Below, in pieces: positions 6,536-12,636 of a DNA stretch of 12,636 bases. The stretch comes from DATHXC01 sp041662005 (GTDB lineage: Bacteria; Pseudomonadota; Gammaproteobacteria; Burkholderiales; Methylophilaceae): the NCBI GenBank assembly GCA_041662005.1, contig JBAZTJ010000072.1, positions 1 to 12,636 of the forward strand, given 5' to 3'. The notes beneath the pieces were generated by a model. It did no database searches. It was given only the letters and a program-made list of their open reading frames with translations, and was not told the DNA's origin. Both the position numbers and the translations under genes were made by a program. Within the stretch, counting starts at the first letter, position 1. Each line of letters begins with the position of its first letter.

Positions 6536-8640
6536 GTAACAAAAATTTATTAGTAGAACTATTTGTAGAAGAACTACCGCCAAAAGCCCTGAAAAAACTA
6601 GGTGAGTCTTTTTCTGGCACCTTATTTGAAAGCCTAAAAGCACAGGGCCTGACCGCTGAGAACACGGTAGTTACCGCATATGCATCTCCACGCCGCCTGG
6701 CAGCACATCTGACCAATATCGCCACACAAGCTGATGACAAAGCAGTTTCGCAAAAACTGATGCCTGCAAGTGTAGGCCTGGATGCCAACGGTGAGGCCAC
6801 CCCTGCACTATTGAAACGCCTGGGCGCTTTGGGTGCCGATGCTAGCGTAGTGCCCAGCCTCAAACGTGAAAATGATGGCAAAGCCGATGTGCTGTTCCTC
6901 GATGTCGTCGTGCCGGGAGCCAAACTGACCGAAGGCCTGCAAAAAGCGCTGGATGAAACACTGGCCAAATTGCCCATTCCCAAGGTAATGACCTATCAGC
7001 TTGCAGATGGCTGGACTAGCGTCAATTTCGTGCGCCCGGCGCATAGCCTGGTTGCACTGCATGGTGCAGATACTATCGCCATCAGCACCTTAGGCCTCAG
7101 TGCCAGCAACACCACACATGGTCATCGTTTTGAAGCCGCGGTCAGCCCTATCGTATTAAAAAATGCGGATAGCTACGCTGAGCAACTCAAAACTGAAGGT
7201 GCCGTGATTGCCAGCTTTGAAGAGCGCCGTGCCGAGATCGCCAGCCAATTACTGGCTGCTGCAGCCAAAGCCGGTAGCAACCTCAAACCGATAGCCGACG
7301 ATGCCTTGCTGGATGAGGTGACCGCATTGGTGGAGCGGCCAAATGTACTGATAGGCGAATTTGAAACTGAATACCTGGAAGTGCCGCAAGAGTGCCTGAT
7401 CCTTACCATGAAGGCCAACCAGAAGTATTTCCCGCTGTTGGATGCCAACGACAAACTGACTAACAAATTCCTCATCGTTTCCAACATCAGCCCCAAGGAT
7501 CCGAGTGCAGTCATCGGCGGTAACGAGCGCGTGGTGCGCCCACGCCTGGCCGATGCCAAATTCTTCTTCGACCAGGATCGTAAAAAGACGCTGGAATCCC
7601 GCGTAGCCGGCCTGGACAAAGTGGTTTATCACAACAAACTGGGTACTCAGGGCGAGCGTACAGAGCGTGTTGGCGCCATTGCAAAAGCAATCGGCCAACT
7701 CCTAGGTGGCGATACGCTGGCTGCCAATGCCGGGCAAGCTGCACGATTGGCAAAAACCGACCTGCTGACAGACATGGTAGGCGAGTTCCCCGAACTGCAA
7801 GGCATCATGGGTGGGTATTACGCCAGGAATGACGGCTTATCCACGGAGATTGCCGAGGCCATTGAAGACCACTATAAGCCCCGTTTTGCCGGGGATGATT
7901 TGCCACGCAACCAGACAGGCCTGTGTGTTGCTCTGGCAGATAAGCTGGAAACGCTGGTGGGTATGTTCGGTATAGGCAATGTTCCTACCGGTGACAAAGA
8001 TCCGTATGCACTGCGCCGTCATGCCTTGGGCGTCATGCGTATGCTGTCGGACAAGAATATTGCCATTGAGCTAAATACACTGTTGCAAAAAGCTGCTTCT
8101 GCATTTGGCGACAAAATTACCGATGCTTCTGCCGCATTAAGCGACTTCATCTACGACCGCCTCAGCGGCAATCTGCGTGAGCAAGGTTATACGCCGCAGC
8201 AAGTCGATGCCGTGCTCTCGCAGCGTCCGCAATACCTGGCTGAAGTATCGCAGCGCCTGGAAGCCGTGCGCTCGTTCAGCACATTGCCGGAGGCCGAAAG
8301 CCTGGCTGCTGCCAACAAGCGCGTCGGCAATATTTTGAAGAAAGCAGAAGCTGCAATCGAGGCTATCATCAGCACCAGTTTGTTAAAAGAACCAGCTGAA
8401 ATCGCACTGAATGAAGCACTTTCAACGGTTAAGCCAAAAGCGGATGCAGCATTCGAAAGTGGCGACTACACCGCCTCACTGCAAGCACTGGCTGCACTTA
8501 AAGAGCCGGTGGATGCATTCTTCGACGGGGTGATGGTGAACGCTGATGATCCTGCACTGAAGGCCAACCGCCTCGCCTTACTCAAGCAACTGCACGACGC
8601 GATGAACCGCGTGGCCGACCTATCTAAATTAGCGAGCTAG
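6532..8640 (+). CDS. glyS: Glycine--tRNA ligase, beta subunit
   Basis: 702 residues, close to the 689 of E. coli GlyS. The beta subunit recognises tRNA(Gly) and is needed for aminoacylation with GlyQ. The start MSNKNLLVELFVEELPPKALKKLG is characteristic of the family. Further recognised segments are the YASPRRLAAHL stretch near residue 50, TTHGHRFEA in the first third, the strongly conserved VPQECLILTMKANQKYFPL, NERVVRPRLADAKFFFDQDRK, and the GVPTGDKDPYALRRHALG-like segment here read as GNVPTGDKDPYALRR. The last third carries the DALR-type anticodon-binding helices (SLQALAALKEPVDAFFDGVMVNADDP). The ATGA overlap with glyQ indicates translational coupling. The TAG stop is followed 30 bases later by gmhB on the same strand. 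Confidence 0.97.
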   Translation: MSNKNLLVELFVEELPPKALKKLGESFSGTLFESLKAQGLTAENTVVTAYASPRRLAAHLTNIATQADDKAVSQKLMPASVGLDANGEATPALLKRLGALGADASVVPSLKRENDGKADVLFLDVVVPGAKLTEGLQKALDETLAKLPIPKVMTYQLADGWTSVNFVRPAHSLVALHGADTIAISTLGLSASNTTHGHRFEAAVSPIVLKNADSYAEQLKTEGAVIASFEERRAEIASQLLAAAAKAGSNLKPIADDALLDEVTALVERPNVLIGEFETEYLEVPQECLILTMKANQKYFPLLDANDKLTNKFLIVSNISPKDPSAVIGGNERVVRPRLADAKFFFDQDRKKTLESRVAGLDKVVYHNKLGTQGERTERVGAIAKAIGQLLGGDTLAANAGQAARLAKTDLLTDMVGEFPELQGIMGGYYARNDGLSTEIAEAIEDHYKPRFAGDDLPRNQTGLCVALADKLETLVGMFGIGNVPTGDKDPYALRRHALGVMRMLSDKNIAIELNTLLQKAASAFGDKITDASAALSDFIYDRLSGNLREQGYTPQQVDAVLSQRPQYLAEVSQRLEAVRSFSTLPEAESLAAANKRVGNILKKAEAAIEAIISTSLLKEPAEIALNEALSTVKPKADAAFESGDYTASLQALAALKEPVDAFFDGVMVNADDPALKANRLALLKQLHDAMNRVADLSKLAS

Positions 8641-8670
8641 GGCTGAAAATCAAATCATGAAAGTGAATCC

Positions 8671-9213
8671 ATGAAGCTTGTCATTCTTGATCGTGATGGT
8701 GTCATCAACTTCGACTCGGTGCATTTCATCAAGAGCCCGAATGAATGGATTCCTATTCCCGGCAGCCTGGAAGCCATCGCCCTGCTCAACCAGAGCGGTT
8801 ATCGTGTCGCTGTTGCTACCAATCAATCCGGCATCAGTCGCGGGCTGTATGACATGGCAACGCTGAACGCGATCCATGACAAGATGTATAAAGCGCTGGG
8901 GCAACTGGGTGGGCGCATCGATGCCCTGTTTTACTGCCCGCATGCCAATGAGGACCTCTGCAATTGCCGCAAACCGAAATCGGGGATGATAGAAGAGATC
9001 GCCAGTCGCTTTAACGTTGACCTGACCGAAGTACCTTGCGTGGGTGATTCCTTGCGCGACCTGGTGGCGGGCGCGAATGTTGGTGCGAAGCCTATCCTGG
9101 TGCGTACCGGAAAAGGTGAGGAAACACTGGCTGCTGGCGACCTGCCAGCAGGCACCTGGGTTTGTGCCGACCTGGCTGAAGCCGCACAGCGCATTATTGC
9201 CGAGGCTAACTAA
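8671..9213 (+). CDS. gmhB: D-glycero-beta-D-manno-heptose 1,7-bisphosphate 7-phosphatase
   Basis: 180 residues. GmhB removes the C-7 phosphate of heptose 1,7-bisphosphate in the cytoplasm, a step of ADP-heptose synthesis for the LPS inner core. It is a HAD-superfamily enzyme: motif I is LDRDGVIN with nucleophile D7 and acid D9; motif II is TNQSG (50-54); motif III has R100/K101 in CRKPKSGM; motif IV is GDSLRD (125-130). The zinc-binding loop that marks GmhB is present as CPH at 89-91 and CNC at 97-99 (C89, H91, C97, C99). The related histidinol phosphate phosphatase domain also has this loop, but the stand-alone length and LPS/lipid neighbours favour GmhB. The start at 8671 has only a weak ribosome binding site (AAGTGAA). 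plsC follows after 8 bases. Confidence 0.93.
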   Translation: MKLVILDRDGVINFDSVHFIKSPNEWIPIPGSLEAIALLNQSGYRVAVATNQSGISRGLYDMATLNAIHDKMYKALGQLGGRIDALFYCPHANEDLCNCRKPKSGMIEEIASRFNVDLTEVPCVGDSLRDLVAGANVGAKPILVRTGKGEETLAAGDLPAGTWVCADLAEAAQRIIAEAN

Positions 9214-9221
9214 AGACACCT

Positions 9222-9932
9222 ATGGCACTGCTACGCTCGATTCTGTTTAACCTTGGCATACTCATCATTACACCGATATTTTCAGTGCTGGCCATTCTGC
9301 TGTTCCCGTTACCCGCAGTGATGCGCTCCCGCTTGGTAAGTGGCTGGGCGCATTGCGCCATGTTCTGGTTGGCCTTGACCTGCGGCCTGCGCTTCCGAGT
9401 GATAGGCCGTGAGAACATCCCCAAACATGCCAGCGTGATTCTTGCCAAGCATCAATCGGCATGGGAAACCATCGCCTTTCAGACCATATTCCCGCCGCAA
9501 ATCTGGGTGATGAAGCGCAGCCTGTTGTGGATTCCATTCCTCGGCTGGGCATTTGCCGCATTGCGCGCGATTGCCATTGACCGCAGCGCAGGCCGCGAAG
9601 CGCTTAAGCAAATGGTTGCTCAGGGCAAGGACCGCCTGGCACGCGGCCTGTGGGTAGTGATCTTCCCTGAAGGCACGCGCATTGCCCCCGGTGAGCGTGG
9701 CAAATACCATATTGGCGGTGCCTGGCTTGCTACACACACGCAAGCCACCGTAGTGCCTGTAGCGCACAATGCAGGCGAGTTCTGGCGCAAGAATTCGTTC
9801 ATCAAAACCCCCGGCGTCATTACTGTCAGTATCGGCAAACCGATTGCTGCCAAGGGCATGAGGCCAGATGACCTGAATAAGGTAGTGGAAAGCTGGATAG
9901 AATCCGAAATGGCCAACCTGTCCAAGCAATGA
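9222..9932 (+). CDS. plsC: 1-acyl-sn-glycerol-3-phosphate acyltransferase (PlsC family)
   Basis: 236 residues. The likely reaction is acylation of lysophosphatidic acid to phosphatidic acid at the inner membrane. The N-terminus has a hydrophobic segment (about 8-30, FNLGILIITPIFSVLAILLF) as in this family. The acyltransferase motifs are in order: block I KHQSAWET (H77 with E82, so HX4E rather than the common HX4D), the substrate-site region with AIDRSAGREAL (about 118-128), FPEGTR (148-153), and VVPVAHNAG. The Glu variant looks familiar from betaproteobacterial PlsC homologues, so I do not take it as inactivating. The gene lies 8 bases after gmhB and overlaps the following metallopeptidase gene by four bases, in what looks like one transcript. 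Another lysophospholipid or lyso-lipid acyltransferase substrate cannot be excluded from sequence alone. Confidence 0.9.
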   Translation: MALLRSILFNLGILIITPIFSVLAILLFPLPAVMRSRLVSGWAHCAMFWLALTCGLRFRVIGRENIPKHASVILAKHQSAWETIAFQTIFPPQIWVMKRSLLWIPFLGWAFAALRAIAIDRSAGREALKQMVAQGKDRLARGLWVVIFPEGTRIAPGERGKYHIGGAWLATHTQATVVPVAHNAGEFWRKNSFIKTPGVITVSIGKPIAAKGMRPDDLNKVVESWIESEMANLSKQ

Positions 9933-10642
9933 GCTCCTTTGTACTGAGCCTGCCGGATGGCGATGCCATTCCTTACCAGTTGGAACGCCGCTCACGTCGT
10001 ACTGTTGGCCTCAAGATTACTGTAGATGGCCTGGTAGTACATGCACCCCGGCGCATCTCGCACTCGCAACTGGAGCAGTTACTTCTCACCAAAGCCGGCT
10101 GGATACGCAATAAGCTTGAGACTCGGCAGGAAAATGCAGTTGCGCCCATGCAATGGCTTGACGGCAGCACACTGATGCTACTGGGCAATGATGTGGTATT
10201 GAGCGTCAGGCAGGATACCCGTAGCCGTGCAGTCGAATATTTCCCGGGAGTGCTGAATGTCGCCCTGCCCGACCCGGACAACCAGCTAGCCGTGGCAAAG
10301 AAAGTGCTGCAATGGTATCGCAAACAGGCACTTGCCGATTTCAGCCGTCGCATTGAGATACTGGCGGCCAAGCTCGGCGTGGCTACACCCATGCTGTTTC
10401 TTTCCAACGCCCAATCGCGCTGGGGCAGTTGCAATAGCAAAAAAGAAGTACGCCTCAACTGGCGCTTGATACAAGCCCCGCCGCATATCATCAATTACGT
10501 CATCTGCCATGAGCTTGCCCACCTCAGGGAGATGAATCACTCCGCCAGGTTCTGGGCCACAGTAGAAAGTATCTACCCCGAGTATAAGCAGGCAGAGAAA
10601 GTGCTGAAAACCATCTCAGCCCAACTTCATGCAATTGGCTAG
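9929..10642 (+). CDS. YgjP/SprT-like zinc metallopeptidase (DUF45 family)
   Basis: 237 residues. The N-terminal half (about 10-110) is beta-rich with the SRRTVGLKITVDGLVVHAP stretch usual in this family. The C-terminal half is a minigluzincin-like catalytic domain: SRWGSC (163-168), then LNWRLIQAP, the zinc site HELAH (H194, E195, H198), and MNHSARFW, where H204 is the likely third ligand. This is the PF01863 (YgjP-type) architecture. Members are cytoplasmic and their substrates are largely unknown; some were called predicted metal-dependent hydrolases. The start codon overlaps the plsC stop (ATGA), so it is translationally coupled to the lipid genes. In my recollection the same gene follows gmhB-plsC in many Betaproteobacteria, often with gloA next; here a convergent RTX gene comes instead. 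Confidence 0.9.
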   Translation: MSSFVLSLPDGDAIPYQLERRSRRTVGLKITVDGLVVHAPRRISHSQLEQLLLTKAGWIRNKLETRQENAVAPMQWLDGSTLMLLGNDVVLSVRQDTRSRAVEYFPGVLNVALPDPDNQLAVAKKVLQWYRKQALADFSRRIEILAAKLGVATPMLFLSNAQSRWGSCNSKKEVRLNWRLIQAPPHIINYVICHELAHLREMNHSARFWATVESIYPEYKQAEKVLKTISAQLHAIG

Positions 10643-10785
10643 CTTGATAAAATTTAATAAATAACCTAAAAAATCAATGCTTTACGATTGTTAAAAGTTT
10701 TAGTATTTTATTGAAAGGATGTATGAATCACTGCAGATCGCATTAGATTTAGAGTCTTTAGAATTTGTCTGAAAACTTCTCATCT
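10643..10785. other. AT-rich gap between convergent metallopeptidase and RTX genes
   Basis: 143 bases between convergent stop codons. It is clearly more AT-rich than the genes to its left. I looked for a hairpin followed by a T-run on either strand and found none that is convincing; only a loose ATAAAAT/ATTTTAT pairing about 60 bases apart is present. A ribosome-binding-like AAAGGA before an ATG near 10722 leads to only a handful of codons, so I do not call a gene. Confidence 0.5.
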
Positions 10786-12636
10786 TTACAAAATAAAATC
10801 ATCTGCGGTTACAGCTGTAATACCAGTCAGTACTATCTGAAAGTCTGCAACACCGTCACCATTAGTATCTCCAAGTACAGAGCTAGAGCTGACATCAAAC
10901 CTTAATTGACCCGCAACCTTACTAAATCCAACAGTATCGATAAAGCTGAATGCATCGTTGCCTATGCTGGTCTTACTCGCATCAATTGTGTGAAGATCAA
11001 TAATATCTTCTCCATGCATAAAATCTGTAATTACATCGTGTGTTGTAGCGCCTAATTGTGACTCGGTATTTTCCATATATTGAAAGATATCTGCGCCCAG
11101 GCCGCCTGTTAAGGTATCTGCTCCCGTACCACCAACTAAGGTATCGTTACCAGAGCCCCCGTTTAATACATCTTTGCTTGTATTATTTACAACCTCATTC
11201 CAACCGCTATCCTCACCTTGTAGGCGATCATTACCATCCCCACCACTCAAGATATCATTCCCGCCGCCACCTAGCAGCTCATCATTGCCGCCTGCACCAT
11301 TAATTAGGTTTGCACCACTATTGCCCCAAAGACGATTGCTTGAATCATCACCGATTAAATATAAATTTTGAGAGCCTTCTAAAGAAACATACTCGACTCC
11401 AAAATATATTTTTTCTGTAAGGTCGACGCTGAAATTTACATAAACAACATCTGCGTCAGTTGTACCGCCGGTATCAATGACAACATCATTAATATTGTCC
11501 AAGTAGTACCAATCTGTACCCTCACCCCCATCCATGGTGTCGTTTCCCGCATCGCCCCAGATTCGATCAAATCCGCCACCGCCTAGTAATAGATCGTTAC
11601 CCAGCCCACCTTTTATTTCATTATCGGCATCATTGCCAATGATGATATTGGCAGAACTATTGCCCGTGAGGTAAAGCAAGGTACTACCTGTTGCACTGAC
11701 ATCCAGATGTTCAAGTGTAGTTGCCAAGGTGAGCATCGTTGGCTTATTCAGTACCGCAGAGCCTTGAAGTTGCAACGTGTCGATACCGCCAGCCACACCA
11801 GCACTTTCGGTAATAAAATCCTGAAGAGAAACTATTGGGTTTGCACCAGTAGTTTTGATATCAACCTTGTAAGTGTCATTGCCTAAACCACCTATTAAGG
11901 TATCGATTCCCGCACCACCATCAAGTGTGTCATTACCTGCGCCGCCAATCAGGCTATCATTTCCCAACCCGCCATTCAGGTGATTATTTGCATCATTGCC
12001 AGTAATGACGTTGTTTAATTCGTTACCAGTACCATCAATATCATCACTACCGATCAGAATAAGATTTTCTACATTGGCCGTTAGTGCCATATAGGTGAAG
12101 CTGGTTTTAAGGGTATCTATACCGCCAGCCAATTGCTCCGTGATGATATCTTCACTAGCATCGCCTATATCATCCAACACATAAATATCATTCCCCAAAC
12201 CGCCGACCAGTGTATCTGCGCCTGTGTCACCATCCAGCGTATCATTACCGGCACCACCCTCTAAGCTGTCATCTTCTTGGTTACCATTGAGGTTGTCGTT
12301 ACCCAACCCTCCAATCAGAGTATCACTACCTTCATTGCCATACAGCACATCGTTGCCAGAGCCACCATCAATTATATTGTCGGTGTTATTACCAGTGAGC
12401 TGATTGTTAAGCGTATTACCTGTCAGGTTAAGCTTGGCATCAACTGCCAATGCCGCCGTGAGGTTTTCGATATTGGCACCCAGTGTGATGTTACTGAATT
12501 CAATTAGAACAGCGCCACCCAGCAAACTGACTTCATCAGTGCCTAAGCCTGCTGCTTCGATGACGGTGTCTTCAAGTTGCAGCGCATCGCCACCTGGAGT
12601 TGTTATTGTTACCAAATTTACGAAATACAAGTCATT
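10786..12636 (-). CDS. RTX calcium-binding protein exported by type I secretion (C-terminal part)
   Basis: The - strand frame is open from the window edge to the TAA at 10786-10788, giving 616 visible residues. No true start is seen: the TTG at 12630 is preceded in frame by Asn-Asp, and NDLYFV matches the motif that ends each internal RTX block, so the protein continues beyond the window. Counting from 12630, Gly/Asp-rich nonapeptide blocks (GGxGNDxLx) lie at about 88-147, 218-250, 340-372, 444-470 and 489-513. Between them is a connector repeated four times: NDxYxVD, an acidic ITE-GIDT stretch, a VENL-type segment (55, 187, 306, 412), and an LxGNxxxNxxxGN turn. The last 100 residues fit the serralysin-type C-terminal secretion domain: GGLGADIFQY, HDVITDFMHGEDIIDL, an EF-hand-like DTNGDGVADF loop, and the end TADDFIL. 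Calcium would fold the repeats outside the cell. Any enzymatic N-terminus is off-window; an S-layer, adhesin or other extracellular role is possible. Confidence 0.92.
   Translation of the reverse strand, partial: NDLYFVNLVTITTPGGDALQLEDTVIEAAGLGTDEVSLLGGAVLIEFSNITLGANIENLTAALAVDAKLNLTGNTLNNQLTGNNTDNIIDGGSGNDVLYGNEGSDTLIGGLGNDNLNGNQEDDSLEGGAGNDTLDGDTGADTLVGGLGNDIYVLDDIGDASEDIITEQLAGGIDTLKTSFTYMALTANVENLILIGSDDIDGTGNELNNVITGNDANNHLNGGLGNDSLIGGAGNDTLDGGAGIDTLIGGLGNDTYKVDIKTTGANPIVSLQDFITESAGVAGGIDTLQLQGSAVLNKPTMLTLATTLEHLDVSATGSTLLYLTGNSSANIIIGNDADNEIKGGLGNDLLLGGGGFDRIWGDAGNDTMDGGEGTDWYYLDNINDVVIDTGGTTDADVVYVNFSVDLTEKIYFGVEYVSLEGSQNLYLIGDDSSNRLWGNSGANLINGAGGNDELLGGGGNDILSGGDGNDRLQGEDSGWNEVVNNTSKDVLNGGSGNDTLVGGTGADTLTGGLGADIFQYMENTESQLGATTHDVITDFMHGEDIIDLHTIDASKTSIGNDAFSFIDTVGFSKVAGQLRFDVSSSSVLGDTNGDGVADFQIVLTGITAVTADDFIL
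12244..12370 (-). repeat. First visible block of RTX nonapeptide-encoding repeats
   Basis: Read on the - strand, this segment encodes about five consecutive 9-residue units of the GGxGNDxLx kind, several with the second position changed (GNEGSDTLI, GNQEDDSLE). At the DNA level the 27-base periodicity is visible as recurring CATTACC/CGTTACC-like words on the + strand. Copies have diverged enough that this is protein-level repetition rather than a recently amplified DNA tandem array. Confidence 0.6.

Noticed and set aside
5978..6643. 221-residue open frame on the - strand across glyQ and the start of glyS
   Set aside because: It lies antisense to two certain genes, has no recognisable domain and no good ribosome binding site; it is a by-product of codon bias in glyQ.
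11100..12380. Regularly spaced short DNA repeats, at first resembling a CRISPR array or minisatellite
   Set aside because: The period is 27 bases in frame with GGxGNDxLx codons, copies are diverged, and there are no unique spacers between constant repeats; the RTX protein explains it.
10786..12636. Functional link between the calcium-binding RTX protein and the calcium-dependent methanol dehydrogenase genes
   Set aside because: They are about 8 kb apart, on opposite strands and separated by housekeeping genes; shared use of calcium is not evidence of a joint system.

Overview
The window looks like a chromosomal segment of a methylotrophic betaproteobacterium, most likely of the family Methylophilaceae. 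The left end carries the tail of a methanol dehydrogenase accessory cluster in the order mxaC-mxaK-mxaL-mxaD. The middle carries a housekeeping block (lnt, glyQ, glyS, gmhB, plsC, and a YgjP/SprT-like metallopeptidase gene) in an order I associate with Betaproteobacteria. The taxon is inferred from gene content and protein character only; there is no rRNA gene or other direct marker.

Left region (1-3346, + strand). mxaC is cut by the window edge. mxaK, mxaL and mxaD follow with overlapping stop/start codons, which is strong evidence for one translationally coupled operon. MxaC and MxaL are membrane-anchored von Willebrand A proteins, MxaK is a membrane-anchored TPR-like protein, and MxaD is a secreted SRPBCC-type protein. 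Together they belong to the machinery that matures (calcium insertion) and supports the periplasmic PQQ-methanol dehydrogenase. A 128-residue secreted protein of unknown function follows mxaD after 20 bases. A strong bidirectional hairpin at 3312-3346 closes the unit and also serves the convergent mscL.

Middle region (3373-10642). mscL (mechanosensitive channel) is on the - strand, divergent from lnt. Then on the + strand come lnt (lipoprotein N-acylation), a 205-base gap holding a MITE/REP-like palindromic element, glyQ and glyS (overlapping by 4 bases), gmhB (LPS heptose pathway), plsC (phosphatidic acid synthesis) and a DUF45/YgjP metallopeptidase gene overlapping plsC by 4 bases. The theme is envelope biogenesis (lipoprotein, LPS and phospholipid) with the glycyl-tRNA synthetase embedded in it.

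Right end (10786-12636, - strand). A large calcium-binding RTX protein is present as its C-terminal 616 residues only. It has blocks of GGxGxDxxx nonapeptides separated by four copies of a longer connector module, and a C-terminal type I secretion domain. It is convergent to the housekeeping block, and its 5' end lies outside the window.

I see no complete novel system. The best leads are the unknown small secreted protein at the end of the mxa operon, the 126-base repeat element before glyQ, and the modular RTX protein whose start is off-window. There are no tRNA or rRNA genes, no CRISPR array and no transposase gene.
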